Shown here one piece after another: positions 8,237-16,401 of a stretch of 64,000 bases of DNA. The stretch covers positions 10,431 to 74,430 of the forward strand of contig JAXDBU010000128.1 in NCBI GenBank assembly GCA_034678485.1. The letters are read 5' to 3'. The number at the start of each line of letters is the position of its first letter. Position 1 is the first letter of the stretch. This stretch comes from PLanc-01 sp034678485. Its GTDB lineage: Bacteria; Planctomycetota; Phycisphaerae; Sedimentisphaerales; Anaerobacaceae. The translations under genes and the position numbers were made by a program. The notes beneath the pieces were generated by a model. It was not told where the DNA came from and made no database searches. It saw only the letters and a list, made by a program, of their open reading frames with translations.

Positions 8237-9520
8237 ATGACGCAGGAACGACAACATCTGGAAACCCTGGCCTTGCACGGCGGCCATCAGGTGGACTCCG
8301 ATACGCTCAGCCGGGCGGTGCCGATCTACCAGACCAGCAGCTATTGCTTCAAGGACACCGACCATGCGGCCAGGCTCTTTGCACTCGAAGAGTTCGGCAA
8401 TATCTACACGCGGATCATGAATCCGACGGTGGACGTCCTGGAGAAACGACTGGCGGTCCTGGAAGGCGGTGTGGCGGGTCTGTGCTTCGGCTCGGGTATG
8501 GCGGCCATCACCGCGGCGGTGCTGAACATCTGTCGGGCGGGACAACACATTGTCTCCTCGGGTTCCCTTTACGGCGGCACCGTCACCCTCTTCGGCCAGA
8601 CGCTCCCCAAGCTCGGGATCGACGTCAGCTTCGTCGAAGCCCGCGACCCCGCGAACTTCGCGAAGGCCATTCGCGACAACACCCGCCTGGTCTACATCGA
8701 AGGGCTCGGCAATCCGAAGAACGACGTCCTGGACTACCGCGAGATCGCCCGGATCGCCCGCGACCGCGGCGTGCCGGTGATCTGCGACAATACCGTCCTG
8801 ACTCCCATGCTCTTTCGCCCGATCGAGCATGGCATCGACCTCGTCGTGCACAGTTGCACCAAGTACATCGGCGGCCACGGCACCAGCATCGGCGGGGCGA
8901 TCATCGACTCCGGCCGGTTCGACTGGGCCAATGGGCGATATCCCGAACTGACCGAACCCGACCCGAGCTATCACGGAATCCGATACGTCGGGCAGTTCGG
9001 CCCGGTGGCGTACATCCTCAAAGCCCGCGTCACGGTCCTGCGGGACACTGGCGCGTGTCTGTCGCCGTTCAACGCGTTCCTGTTCCTGCAAGGTCTGGAG
9101 ACGTTGCATCTCCGGATGCCCCGTCACTGCGAGAACGCGCTGAAGCTCGCCCAGTGGCTCGAAAGGCATCCGCGGGTCGGCTGGGTGAATTACCCCGGTC
9201 TGGAATCGCATCCGGATCGCGAGCAGGCCAAGCGGTATCTTCCGGCCGGCTGCGGCGGAATCCTCGGCTTCGGGATCGAGGGCGGCCGGGCAGCGGGCGT
9301 GAAATTCATCAACAGTGTGAAACTCGCCAGCCACCTGGCCAATGTCGGCGACAGCAAGACGCTCGTCATCCATCCCGCCAGCACGACGCATCAGCAGTTG
9401 AACGAGGCCGAGCAGCTTGCCGCCGGCGTGACGGGCGATTATATTCGGGTCTCGGTCGGCACCGAGCACATCGACGACATCATCGCCGATTTCGAACAGG
9501 CATTGAGGGCGAGTGCGTGA
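8237..9520 (+). CDS. metY: O-acetylhomoserine sulfhydrylase (Cys/Met metabolism PLP enzyme)
   Basis: 427 aa, matching the long MetY branch rather than the ~390 aa MetB/MetC branch. It joins sulfide with O-acetylhomoserine to give homocysteine. Visible motifs: ETLALHGGH.VD near the start, YTRIMNPTVDVLEKRLA.LEGG, SGMAAITAA, the PLP lysine in VVHSCTKYIGGHGTSIGG, and the C-terminal HPASTTHQQL followed by IRVSVGTEHIDD. ATG at 8237 follows GTGGGG; a TTG nine codons earlier is less likely. It lies 39 bp after nadA in the same orientation. Confidence 0.94.
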   Translation: MTQERQHLETLALHGGHQVDSDTLSRAVPIYQTSSYCFKDTDHAARLFALEEFGNIYTRIMNPTVDVLEKRLAVLEGGVAGLCFGSGMAAITAAVLNICRAGQHIVSSGSLYGGTVTLFGQTLPKLGIDVSFVEARDPANFAKAIRDNTRLVYIEGLGNPKNDVLDYREIARIARDRGVPVICDNTVLTPMLFRPIEHGIDLVVHSCTKYIGGHGTSIGGAIIDSGRFDWANGRYPELTEPDPSYHGIRYVGQFGPVAYILKARVTVLRDTGACLSPFNAFLFLQGLETLHLRMPRHCENALKLAQWLERHPRVGWVNYPGLESHPDREQAKRYLPAGCGGILGFGIEGGRAAGVKFINSVKLASHLANVGDSKTLVIHPASTTHQQLNEAEQLAAGVTGDYIRVSVGTEHIDDIIADFEQALRASA

Positions 9521-9533
9521 GGCGCCGGAACAG

Positions 9534-9569
9534 GTCCCATACGTCCCATCGGTCCTATGGGTCCTATTC
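9534..9569 (+). repeat. four tandem copies of a 9-bp unit
   Basis: Four successive 9-mers of the form GTCCYATNN (GTCCCATAC, GTCCCATCG, GTCCTATGG, GTCCTATTC) fill part of the metY-nifU gap. No coding or hairpin function is evident; it is probably a slippage-derived microsatellite. Confidence 0.8.
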
Positions 9570-9608
9570 CTCAGATAACAACAGAATCATCAAGGACAAA
9601 CAACTGCC

Positions 9609-10496
9609 ATGTGGGAATACACCGACAAAGTCATGGATCACTTCCTCAACCCGCGGAACGTGGGCGAGGTCGAGAACCCCGACGGCGTGGGCGAAGTCGG
9701 CTCGCTCGCCTGCGGGGACGCCCTGAAGCTGACGTTCAAGCTCGACAAGAAAGGGCGGATCACAGACGTCAAGTTCAAGACCTTCGGCTGCGCCAGTGCG
9801 ATCGCCAGTTCCTCCGTGCTCACGGAACTGATCAAGGGCAAGACGCTCGACGAGGCGATGAAGATCACGAACCGGGACATTGCGGACTACCTGGGTGGCC
9901 TGCCCGAGCAGAAGATGCACTGTTCCGTGATGGGCCAGGAGGCCCTGGAGGCGGCCATCGCGAACTATCGCGGCCATGCCGCTGCCCCGCACGACCATGA
10001 GCATGGCGCCCGCGTCGTCTGCACCTGCTTCGGCGTCACCGACAAGGAAATCGAGCGCGTGATCCGCGACAACGATCTGACGACGGTCGAGCAGGTGACG
10101 AACTACTGCAAGGCCGGCGGCGGTTGCGGGGGCTGTCGGGGAGAGATCGAGAAGATCATCCAGGCGGTCCAGGGACAGAAGGTCAAGGAACAGAGCGTGC
10201 CGACGCCCGCCAGAGGGAAAAAACTGACCACCATCCAGAAGATCCAGCTCATCCAGCAGACGATCAACGAACAAGTCCGGCCGGCGCTACGCGCGCACGG
10301 CGGCAATATCGAGCTGATCGACGTCGAGGGCGACAAGGTCATCATCGCGTTTCGCGGCATGTGTGCCCAGTGCAAGGTCAGCGAGTTCACGATGAGAGAC
10401 GTGGTCGAAGCCAAGCTCCGCGAGTTCGTCTCCGAGGATTTGTGCGTCGAGGAGGACAAGGATTCGCTGGAGACGGGGCACGAGCACAAAGGATAA
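9609..10496 (+). CDS. nifU: NifU-type Fe-S cluster scaffold protein, three domains
   Basis: 295 aa with the complete NifU layout. Residues 1-125 form an IscU-like scaffold with Cys35, Cys61 and Cys105. Residues ~135-185 form a bacterioferritin-associated-ferredoxin-like domain with Cys138, Cys140, Cys173 and Cys176 for a permanent [2Fe-2S] cluster. Residues ~205-280 form an Nfu domain with the Cys252-x2-Cys255 pair (GMCAQC). The protein accepts sulfur from NifS and assembles clusters for transfer to apoproteins. In organisms without nitrogenase such NifUS pairs act as the general system; no nif structural genes are seen here. The cysteine desulfurase follows, separated by a 195-bp palindromic element. 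Confidence 0.95.
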   Translation: MWEYTDKVMDHFLNPRNVGEVENPDGVGEVGSLACGDALKLTFKLDKKGRITDVKFKTFGCASAIASSSVLTELIKGKTLDEAMKITNRDIADYLGGLPEQKMHCSVMGQEALEAAIANYRGHAAAPHDHEHGARVVCTCFGVTDKEIERVIRDNDLTTVEQVTNYCKAGGGCGGCRGEIEKIIQAVQGQKVKEQSVPTPARGKKLTTIQKIQLIQQTINEQVRPALRAHGGNIELIDVEGDKVIIAFRGMCAQCKVSEFTMRDVVEAKLREFVSEDLCVEEDKDSLETGHEHKG

Positions 10497-10522
10497 CAGG
10501 GGCAAGCACGAAGCACGAAACT

Positions 10523-10638
10523 CGAAATCCGAAACGAATCCAAAGGACCCAAATCCGAATGACAGAAATGCTGACGCCCGCCGGAGAGTTCGTTTGGAGC
10601 ATTAGGGTCTCTGTCATTCGTGCTTGTTTCGGATTTCG
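10523..10638. repeat. imperfect long inverted repeat between nifU and nifS
   Basis: The gap has at least two nested pairings: CGAAATCCGAAAC (10523-10535) with its complement at 10626-10638, and GAATGACAGA (10557-10566) with its complement at 10610-10619. Short direct motifs (ATCCGAA, GCACGAA) recur around them. The design is that of a small non-autonomous palindromic element or a long mRNA hairpin. A further small hairpin, GACTCT/AGAGTC around 10659-10673, lies just before the nifS start. Confidence 0.7.
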
Positions 10639-10691
10639 ATATTCGGATTTCGGATTTTGACTCTTTCAGAGTCTGACTCAGGGGACTGGTA

Positions 10692-11864
10692 GTGAAGACC
10701 ATCTATTTCGATAACAACGCGACGACGCGGGTGGACGACGAGGTCTACGAGGCGATGAAGCCGTACTTCTGCAGCCTGTACGGCAACCCGTCGAGCATGC
10801 ATACGTTCGGCGGCCAGGTCGGCATCCAGGTCCGCGAGGCCCGCGAACGGGTCGCCCATCTGCTCGGCTGCGATCCGAGCGAGATCATCTTTACCAGTTG
10901 CGGCACGGAGAGCGACAGCGCCGCCATTCACGGGACGCTGGCCGCGTCGCCGCAGAAGCGGAAGGTCATTACGACCCGCGTGGAGCATCCGGCGGTCCTG
11001 GCCGTCTGTCGCGAGCTGGAGAACCACGGCCACACCGTCATCGAACTGGGCGTCGACAAGGTGGGCCGCCTGGACCTGAACGAGCTGGAGCGACACCTCG
11101 ACAACGACACCGCCTTGGTCTCGATCATGTACGCCAACAACGAGACTGGCGTGATCTTCCCCATCGAGCAGATCGCAGAGATGGTCATCAGCCGGGGCAT
11201 CGTCTTCCACACGGACGCGGTCCAGGTCGTCGGCAAAATCCCGCTGAACCTATCGAAGAGCCGGATCAACCTGCTGAGTCTGTCGGGCCACAAGCTGCAC
11301 GCACCCAAGGGGGTCGGCGTCCTGTACGTCAAGAAGGGTACGCGAATCGCCCCCTGGATGCTGGGCGGCCATCAGGAGGGCGGCCGACGGGCCGGGACGG
11401 AGAATGTCCCCGGCATCATCGCGCTGGGCAAGGCCTGCGAACTGGCCGACCGACACATGGAGGAGGAGAACACCCGCGTGAAGGCCCTGCGGGACAAGCT
11501 CGAACGCGAGATCCTCGCATCCTGCACGGACAGCCGGATCAATGGCGACACAGAAGCCCGCCTTCCCAACACGACCAACATCAGTTTCGAGTACATCGAG
11601 GGCGAGGCGATTCTGTTGCTGCTCGACCGCTTCGGCATCTGCGCCAGCAGCGGTTCGGCCTGCACGTCCGGCTCGCTGGAACCCTCCCACGTGCTCCGCG
11701 CGATGGGCGTGCCGTTCACCGCGGCCCACGGTTCGATCCGCTTCAGTCTGAGCCGGTACAACACCGAGGACGAGGTCGATTTCACCATCCAGAAGATGCC
11801 GCAGATCATCAGCCGTCTCCGCGAGTTGTCGCCCTTCGTTCAGAACAGCCTGCCGGGTCGCTGA
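10692..11864 (+). CDS. nifS: cysteine desulfurase (NifS/IscS class I)
   Basis: 390 aa PLP enzyme that removes sulfur from cysteine and hands a persulfide to NifU. The N-terminus YFDNNATT is diagnostic. Other motifs: H.E.PAV near residue 99, NNETG at 150-153, DAVQ at 175, the PLP lysine Lys201 in SLSGHKLHAPKG, GG.QE.G.RAGTEN at 225-238 and the catalytic loop SSGSACTSGS with Cys324. All key residues are intact. The start is GTG at 10692, which begins exactly at the family N-terminus (MKTIYFDN). It is the last gene of the operon that starts with the Rrf2 regulator. Confidence 0.96.
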   Translation: MKTIYFDNNATTRVDDEVYEAMKPYFCSLYGNPSSMHTFGGQVGIQVREARERVAHLLGCDPSEIIFTSCGTESDSAAIHGTLAASPQKRKVITTRVEHPAVLAVCRELENHGHTVIELGVDKVGRLDLNELERHLDNDTALVSIMYANNETGVIFPIEQIAEMVISRGIVFHTDAVQVVGKIPLNLSKSRINLLSLSGHKLHAPKGVGVLYVKKGTRIAPWMLGGHQEGGRRAGTENVPGIIALGKACELADRHMEEENTRVKALRDKLEREILASCTDSRINGDTEARLPNTTNISFEYIEGEAILLLLDRFGICASSGSACTSGSLEPSHVLRAMGVPFTAAHGSIRFSLSRYNTEDEVDFTIQKMPQIISRLRELSPFVQNSLPGR

Positions 11865-11903
11865 TCGCGGTCCAATCCTGCGAAAACAAAGTACACAGCT
11901 CCC

Positions 11904-11932
11904 TTGACATGACCGAGTTATGAACGTATGTT
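11904..11932 (+). promoter_or_regulatory. promoter of the DUF134-NifX-Mrp operon
   Basis: A perfect -35 box TTGACA (11904-11909) and TATGTT (11927-11932) are spaced by 17 bp. The -10 region lies inside a 22-bp palindrome, so the promoter should be controlled by a dimeric repressor. Confidence 0.75.
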
Positions 11933-11938
11933 CATAAC
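11917..11938. promoter_or_regulatory. perfect 22-bp palindromic operator over the -10 box
   Basis: Two 9-bp arms, GTTATGAAC (11917-11925) and GTTCATAAC (11930-11938), flank GTAT. The match is perfect and covers the -10 box, as expected for a repressor site. The first gene of the operon encodes a helix-turn-helix protein (DUF134), the most economical candidate ligand; a Fur- or ArsR-like regulator elsewhere is the alternative. Confidence 0.75.
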
Positions 11939-11965
11939 TATTCTTGAAGAAAAGGGACTGTCTGC

Positions 11966-12478
11966 ATGCCAAGACCCTGTTGCCTGCGTCATATCGGGTT
12001 TACGCCGACCGCCGGCCTGTTTCGACCGGCCGGGGTGCCGGTTTGCACCCTCGAACAGGTGACGCTGACTCTGGATGAAGTTGAAGCCTTGCGACTGGCG
12101 GACCTGAACGGGCTCTATCAAGAGCAGGCGGCAGAGCGGATGAGAATCTCGAGGCCGACGTTTTCCAGAATCGTGGCGCAGGCGCGAAGGAAGGTGGCGG
12201 ACGCGCTCATTCACGGCAAGGCGCTCCGCCTGGAAGGGGGCGTCGTGAGAATCGAAGGAGAAACGAAGATGCCAGGACAAGATGGAACCGGGCCGATGGG
12301 TCCAGGGCCCGGCAGGGGACTCGGCCCGTGTGGTTGCGGGCGGCGTCGTGGTCGAACCGCCGGAGGCGGGACGCAATGCGGACGCCACAGGGAACGTCAG
12401 GGACCTATGGTCCACCCGATGGTCGATGAAGACCCGGACAACGTCAGGACAACGAAAGAACAAGGGCAGCAATCATGA
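11966..12478 (+). CDS. DUF134 helix-turn-helix protein fused to a DUF5320-like tail
   Basis: 170 aa. Residues 1-95 are a DUF134 domain: MPRPCC.RHI.F.P..GLF.PAG at the N-terminus and a sigma70-region-4-like helix-turn-helix (TLDEVEALRLADLNGLYQEQ followed by AAERM.ISRPTFSRI). Residues ~102-150 look like the small DUF5320 protein: MPGQDGTGPMGPGPGRG, then CGCGRRRGRT. In many anaerobes these are two genes; here they are in one frame, and the internal ATG at the start of the tail is itself preceded by GAAGGAG, so a separate short product could also be made. The next gene (NifX-like) overlaps the stop by 4 bp. Role is inferred: metal- or Fe-S-responsive regulator of the operon. Confidence 0.8.
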   Translation: MPRPCCLRHIGFTPTAGLFRPAGVPVCTLEQVTLTLDEVEALRLADLNGLYQEQAAERMRISRPTFSRIVAQARRKVADALIHGKALRLEGGVVRIEGETKMPGQDGTGPMGPGPGRGLGPCGCGRRRGRTAGGGTQCGRHRERQGPMVHPMVDEDPDNVRTTKEQGQQS

Positions 12479-12855
12479 AGATCTGTATCCCCGTGATGGA
12501 GGATCGTGGGTTGGAGAGCGAAGTGTACGGGCATTTCGGGTCCGCGCCCGCGTTTGTGCTCGTGGATTGCGAGACGATGTCGGTTGAGTGCGTGGGCAAC
12601 GAAGACCAGGCCCATGTCCATGGGCAGTGCAGTCCCGTCAAGGCGCTCGCCGGCGCCAGGCCGGAGGCTGTGGTGGTGGGCGGCATTGGAGCCGGTGCCC
12701 TGCGGGGTTTGCGCTCTGCGGGGATCAAGGTGTACCGCGCCGCCGGCCGCACGGTCGCGGAGGCGGCGGATTTGTTCAAGAATGGCAAGCTGTCCGAGAT
12801 TCGCGAGGAGGATACCTGTGCCGGTCACAGCGGCGGCCACTCCTGTTGTCACTGA
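12475..12855 (+). CDS. NifX/NifB-superfamily (dinitrogenase iron-molybdenum cofactor-like) protein
   Basis: 126 aa. The fold is recognisable from MKICIPVMEDRGLESEVYGHFGSAPAF split over the first 28 residues, and from VVVGGIGAGALRGLRSAGIKVYRA in the second half. Members bind Fe-S or FeMo-cofactor intermediates. Outside nitrogenase clusters, stand-alone copies next to MinD/Mrp ATPases and DUF134 genes are common in anaerobes, and their role is not settled. The C-terminus CAGHSGGHSCCH is Cys/His rich and probably binds metal. ATGA overlap with the preceding gene shows translational coupling; the Mrp ATPase follows after 30 bp. Confidence 0.85.
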   Translation: MKICIPVMEDRGLESEVYGHFGSAPAFVLVDCETMSVECVGNEDQAHVHGQCSPVKALAGARPEAVVVGGIGAGALRGLRSAGIKVYRAAGRTVAEAADLFKNGKLSEIREEDTCAGHSGGHSCCH

Positions 12856-12885
12856 CGAGCAACAACGTTGCAGGAAGGAATCAGC

Positions 12886-13782
12886 ATGGATCAGAATGGA
12901 TGTGAACGCTCGGTAGATGCTTCGCGCGTGGGTGACGCGAAGTCAGACGCTGCGGCCCAGGCCGCCTGTCCGGGAGGGGACATCGATGCCTTCCTGGATC
13001 AGCAGGTTCTGGAGGAGCGTCTGGGGCAGATCACGCACGTAATCCTCGTCCTGTCCGGCAAAGGCGGCGTGGGCAAGAGCACGGTCGCCGTCAATCTTGC
13101 GGTCTCCCTGTCGCTGGCGGGCAAGCGAGTGGGCCTGCTGGACGTGGATATTCACGGGCCGAGCGTTCCGAAGATGCTCCATCTGGAGGGAACGTCGGTG
13201 CAGATGAAGGACAGCGCGATTGTGCCGGTGGAGAAGGCAGGTCTGAAGGTGATGTCCATCGGCTTGCTGCTGCGGGATCGCGACGACGCCGTGATCTGGC
13301 GGGGACCCTTGAAGATGGGCGTCATCCGCCAATTCCTGAAGGACGTGGCCTGGGGCGAGCTGGACTACCTGATCATCGATTCGCCTCCCGGCACCGGGGA
13401 CGAACCGTTGTCCGTCTGCCAGCTTGTGAAAAGCCCCGACGGCGCCGTGATTGTCACCACGCCCCAGGACGTTGCGACGGCCGATGTCCGCAAATCGATC
13501 ACCTTCTGTCGGCAATTGAGCCTGCCTGTGATTGGGGTCATCGAGAACATGAGCGGATTCGTGTGTCCCAAGTGCGGGGAAATCACGAACATCTTCAAGA
13601 CCGGCGGCGGCGAGCGGATGGCCCGTGACATGGGTGTCCCTTTCCTTGGGCGCATCCCCATCGACCCGACGATTGACGAGGCCTGTGATGCCGGCCGACC
13701 GTTCGTTTGCGACTGTGACCATTCGGAAACGGCCAGGGCGTTCAGGCACATCATCTCGCCAATTCTGTCGTTGTCCGAATGA
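12886..13782 (+). CDS. Mrp/NBP35-family Fe-S carrier ATPase
   Basis: 298 aa P-loop protein of the MinD/Mrp type. The deviant Walker A motif SGKGGVGKSTVAVNLA is at residues 57-72, the switch segment DVDIHGPS follows at about 93-100, and DSPPGTGDE marks Walker B. The CPKCG motif near residue 227 is the cluster-binding pair used by Mrp/Nbp35/ApbC dimers to hold a [4Fe-4S] cluster for delivery. A cysteine-containing N-terminal extension (Cys6, Cys28) resembles Nbp35 more than ApbC. The ATG at 12886 has AGGAA upstream; a TTG six codons earlier is an alternative. Third gene of the DUF134 operon; likely works with the NifX-like protein. Confidence 0.92.
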   Translation: MDQNGCERSVDASRVGDAKSDAAAQAACPGGDIDAFLDQQVLEERLGQITHVILVLSGKGGVGKSTVAVNLAVSLSLAGKRVGLLDVDIHGPSVPKMLHLEGTSVQMKDSAIVPVEKAGLKVMSIGLLLRDRDDAVIWRGPLKMGVIRQFLKDVAWGELDYLIIDSPPGTGDEPLSVCQLVKSPDGAVIVTTPQDVATADVRKSITFCRQLSLPVIGVIENMSGFVCPKCGEITNIFKTGGGERMARDMGVPFLGRIPIDPTIDEACDAGRPFVCDCDHSETARAFRHIISPILSLSE

Positions 13783-13929
13783 CGGAGTTGGAACCCATTC
13801 GTACTCATCTCCCGACAAGCGAGTAAGATCGCTGCAGCCGGCGATGAACCCCGGCGGGCAACGGCAGGTATATCCACTGTCTCGTAAGCGTGGAGAGAGG
13901 TGATATTCTGGTATGAATGAGGTACGAAC

Positions 13930-16401
13930 ATGGGCCAACGAAAACGCATCGTAATTGTGGGCGGGGTGGCGGGCGGGGCTTCCGCGGCCGCCAAGGCCAG
14001 ACGCGTCAGTGAAGACGCCGAGATCGTCTTGTTCGAGCGGGGCAGCGATATCTCCTTCGCCAATTGCGGCCTTCCCTACCATGTGGGCGGGGTCATCCAG
14101 GACCGCTCCCGACTTCTGGTCCAGAGTCCCGAGGCGATGCGCCGACGCTTTGCCGTCGATGTCCGCGTGCAGAGCGAGGTGATCCGAATCGACCAGGGCA
14201 AGAAGATCGTTGTGGTCCACGACAAGGCCAAGGACAGACAATACGAGCAACCCTACGACGTGTTGATCCTCAGTCCCGGCGCCGAGCCGGTCCGACCTCC
14301 GATCCCGGGCGCCGACCACAAGAAGGTGTTCACCCTTCGCAATCTGACGGACATGGACGCGATCAAGGCGGTCGTGGATACTGCCGCCATCCAATCCGCA
14401 GTTGTCGTCGGAGGCGGATACATCGGCCTGGAGATGGCGGAGGTCCTGACGCATCGCGGGCTGGCTGTGTCGCTGGTGGAACTGGAGTCCCAGGTGATGG
14501 GCCCGATCGACCCGGAGATGGCGGCGCCGCTGCACGAGCACCTGCGCCTCCAGGGTGTGGACCTGTGCCTTGGCAGCAGCGTCACCGCGATTGAAGAGCG
14601 GGACGGGCAGATCGAGGCACGACTCAGCTCGGGCCGGGCCATTCCGTGCGGCTTGGTCATTCTGGCTGTGGGGGTCCGCCCGGAGGTGAAGCTCGCGGCC
14701 GAAACGGGACTCACTATCGGCCAGCGCAGAGGCATCGTCGTGGACGATCACATGCGGACCTCGGACCCGGATATCTACGCAGTGGGGGATGCGGTCGAGG
14801 TTCAGGATTTCGTCGGCGGATTCGCGGCGGTGATTCCGCTGGCGGGTCCCGCGAATCGGCAAGGTCGAATCGCTGCGATCAACGCGCTGGGTGGAGACGC
14901 TGCCTACGACCGGACCCAGGGCACCGCGATCTGCAAGGTTTTCGACCTGGCCGTGGGCATGACCGGCCTGAGCGAGAAGGCTCTCAAGCGGGCAGCACGG
15001 ACCTATGAGAAGATCTACGTGCATCCCGCCAGCCACGCAGGGTACTATCTGGGCGCGATGCAGATGAGTCTGAAGCTGCTCTTCGACCCCCTGACCGGCA
15101 AGATCCTCGGCGCCCAGTGCGTCGGAGCCGACGGCGTGGACAAGCGGATCGACGTCCTGGCGGTCGCCATTCGAGCGGGCATGACCGTCTATGACCTGGA
15201 GAAGCTCGAACTGGCCTACGCGCCGCCTTTCGGCTCCGCCAAAGACCCGGTGAACTACGCGGGCTTTGTCGCCGCCAACGTACTGCGAAAAGAGGCGCAG
15301 ATCTGCCATGCGGCCGATGTCGTCAACCCCGGTCCCAGGCAGTTGCTTTTGGACGTGCGGACCGCGTCGGAGGTGCAGCAGGGCACCATCCCGGGCGCGA
15401 TCAACATTCCGCTTGACGACCTCCGCAATCGGCTGGGCGAGCTGCCTCGGGACAAAGAGATCCTGGCCTTCTGCCAGGTCGGCCTGCGAGGCTACCTGGC
15501 CTGCCGCGTCCTCTCTCAGAACGGCTTTGCCTGCCGGAATCTATCGGGCGGATACAAGACCTACTGTCACGTCGTGGGCCGAATGTCAGACAAGCCCGCC
15601 GCCAGGCGGGAGGTGAAAGAGGACGCCGGACAGAGTGGCCAGAACCCGCCGTCCGTCTCTGAGGAACCCCTGCGGATCGTCAAGGAAATCGACGCCTGCG
15701 GCCTGCAGTGCCCCGGCCCGATCATGCAGCTCAAACAGGCGGTGGATCAGGTCCAGCCCGGCCAGGCCGTGCGGATCTCCGTCTCCGATCCCGCGTTTGC
15801 TGCGGATCTGGATGGCTGGTGCCACGCTACAGGGAATCGACTGAGGGACAAGAAGCTCGCCAGGGGAGTGCTTGTGGCGGTCGTGGAGAAAGGCCAACCC
15901 TCGCAGACGCCAACGCAGACTGTGACCTCCAGCCACAAGACCCTCGTGGTCTTCAGCGACGCATTCGACAAGGCGATGGCCGCATTCATCATCGCCAATG
16001 GCGCCGCCGCGATGGGCAGCAGCGTGACGATGTTCTTCACATTCTGGGGCCTGAGCCTGCTTCGCCGGTCGCAGCCTGTCGTCGTGCAGAAGACCCCTGT
16101 CGAGCGGATGTTCGGCTGGATGATGCCTCGCGGCGCGGGCAGGACGACGCTGTCCAAAATGAATATGGCGGGTGTCGGGACCGCCATGATCAAGGACATC
16201 ATGCGGAAGAAGAACGTCCTGTCCCTGCCCGAGCTGATCGCCGCTGCCCAGAAGAGCGGCGTGCGACTGGTCGCCTGCACGATGACCATGGACCTCATGG
16301 GCATCAAACGCGAGGAACTCATCGACGGCGTCGAGGAAGGCGGCGTCGCGATGTACCTCGACCGCGCCGGCTCCGCGAACGTGAACCTGTTCATCGGGTG
16401 A
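13930..16401 (+). CDS. CoA-disulfide reductase/rhodanese/TusA/DsrE four-domain fusion
   Basis: 823 aa. Residues 1-450: FAD/NAD(P) flavoprotein of the CoA-disulfide/persulfide reductase type, with VGGVAGGASAAAKARR at the N-terminus, the active cysteine Cys46 in SFANCGLPYH, the second dinucleotide motif VVVGGGYIGLEMAE and YAVGDA for FAD. Residues 465-555: rhodanese domain, catalytic Cys515 in FCQVGLRGY. Residues 580-652: TusA domain with CGLQCPGPI (Cys594). Residues 668-823: DsrE-like domain with Cys783. All four thiols are present, so one chain could reduce, relay and bind persulfide sulfur. The architecture is known from other anaerobes and bacilli. Placed 147 bp after mrp, possibly a separate unit. 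It probably feeds low-valent sulfur to Fe-S synthesis, or detoxifies it; this is inference. Confidence 0.93.
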   Translation: MGQRKRIVIVGGVAGGASAAAKARRVSEDAEIVLFERGSDISFANCGLPYHVGGVIQDRSRLLVQSPEAMRRRFAVDVRVQSEVIRIDQGKKIVVVHDKAKDRQYEQPYDVLILSPGAEPVRPPIPGADHKKVFTLRNLTDMDAIKAVVDTAAIQSAVVVGGGYIGLEMAEVLTHRGLAVSLVELESQVMGPIDPEMAAPLHEHLRLQGVDLCLGSSVTAIEERDGQIEARLSSGRAIPCGLVILAVGVRPEVKLAAETGLTIGQRRGIVVDDHMRTSDPDIYAVGDAVEVQDFVGGFAAVIPLAGPANRQGRIAAINALGGDAAYDRTQGTAICKVFDLAVGMTGLSEKALKRAARTYEKIYVHPASHAGYYLGAMQMSLKLLFDPLTGKILGAQCVGADGVDKRIDVLAVAIRAGMTVYDLEKLELAYAPPFGSAKDPVNYAGFVAANVLRKEAQICHAADVVNPGPRQLLLDVRTASEVQQGTIPGAINIPLDDLRNRLGELPRDKEILAFCQVGLRGYLACRVLSQNGFACRNLSGGYKTYCHVVGRMSDKPAARREVKEDAGQSGQNPPSVSEEPLRIVKEIDACGLQCPGPIMQLKQAVDQVQPGQAVRISVSDPAFAADLDGWCHATGNRLRDKKLARGVLVAVVEKGQPSQTPTQTVTSSHKTLVVFSDAFDKAMAAFIIANGAAAMGSSVTMFFTFWGLSLLRRSQPVVVQKTPVERMFGWMMPRGAGRTTLSKMNMAGVGTAMIKDIMRKKNVLSLPELIAAAQKSGVRLVACTMTMDLMGIKREELIDGVEEGGVAMYLDRAGSANVNLFIG

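Noticed and set aside
7259..9469. A 736-codon open frame on the minus strand opposite nadA and metY
   Set aside because: Antisense shadow; the plus strand genes carry all catalytic motifs.
9534..9569. CRISPR-like short repeats
   Set aside because: The units are 9 bp, contiguous and without spacers; no cas gene is in the window.
9609..13782. Nitrogen fixation cluster, suggested by NifU, NifS and NifX-like proteins
   Set aside because: No nifH, nifD, nifK, nifB or nifE is present; these proteins are common in non-fixing anaerobes for general Fe-S assembly.
12943..15309. A 788-codon open frame on the minus strand opposite mrp and the CoA-disulfide reductase fusion
   Set aside because: It is the antisense shadow of two clear genes in a GC-rich genome; the translation has no family motif and a biased composition.
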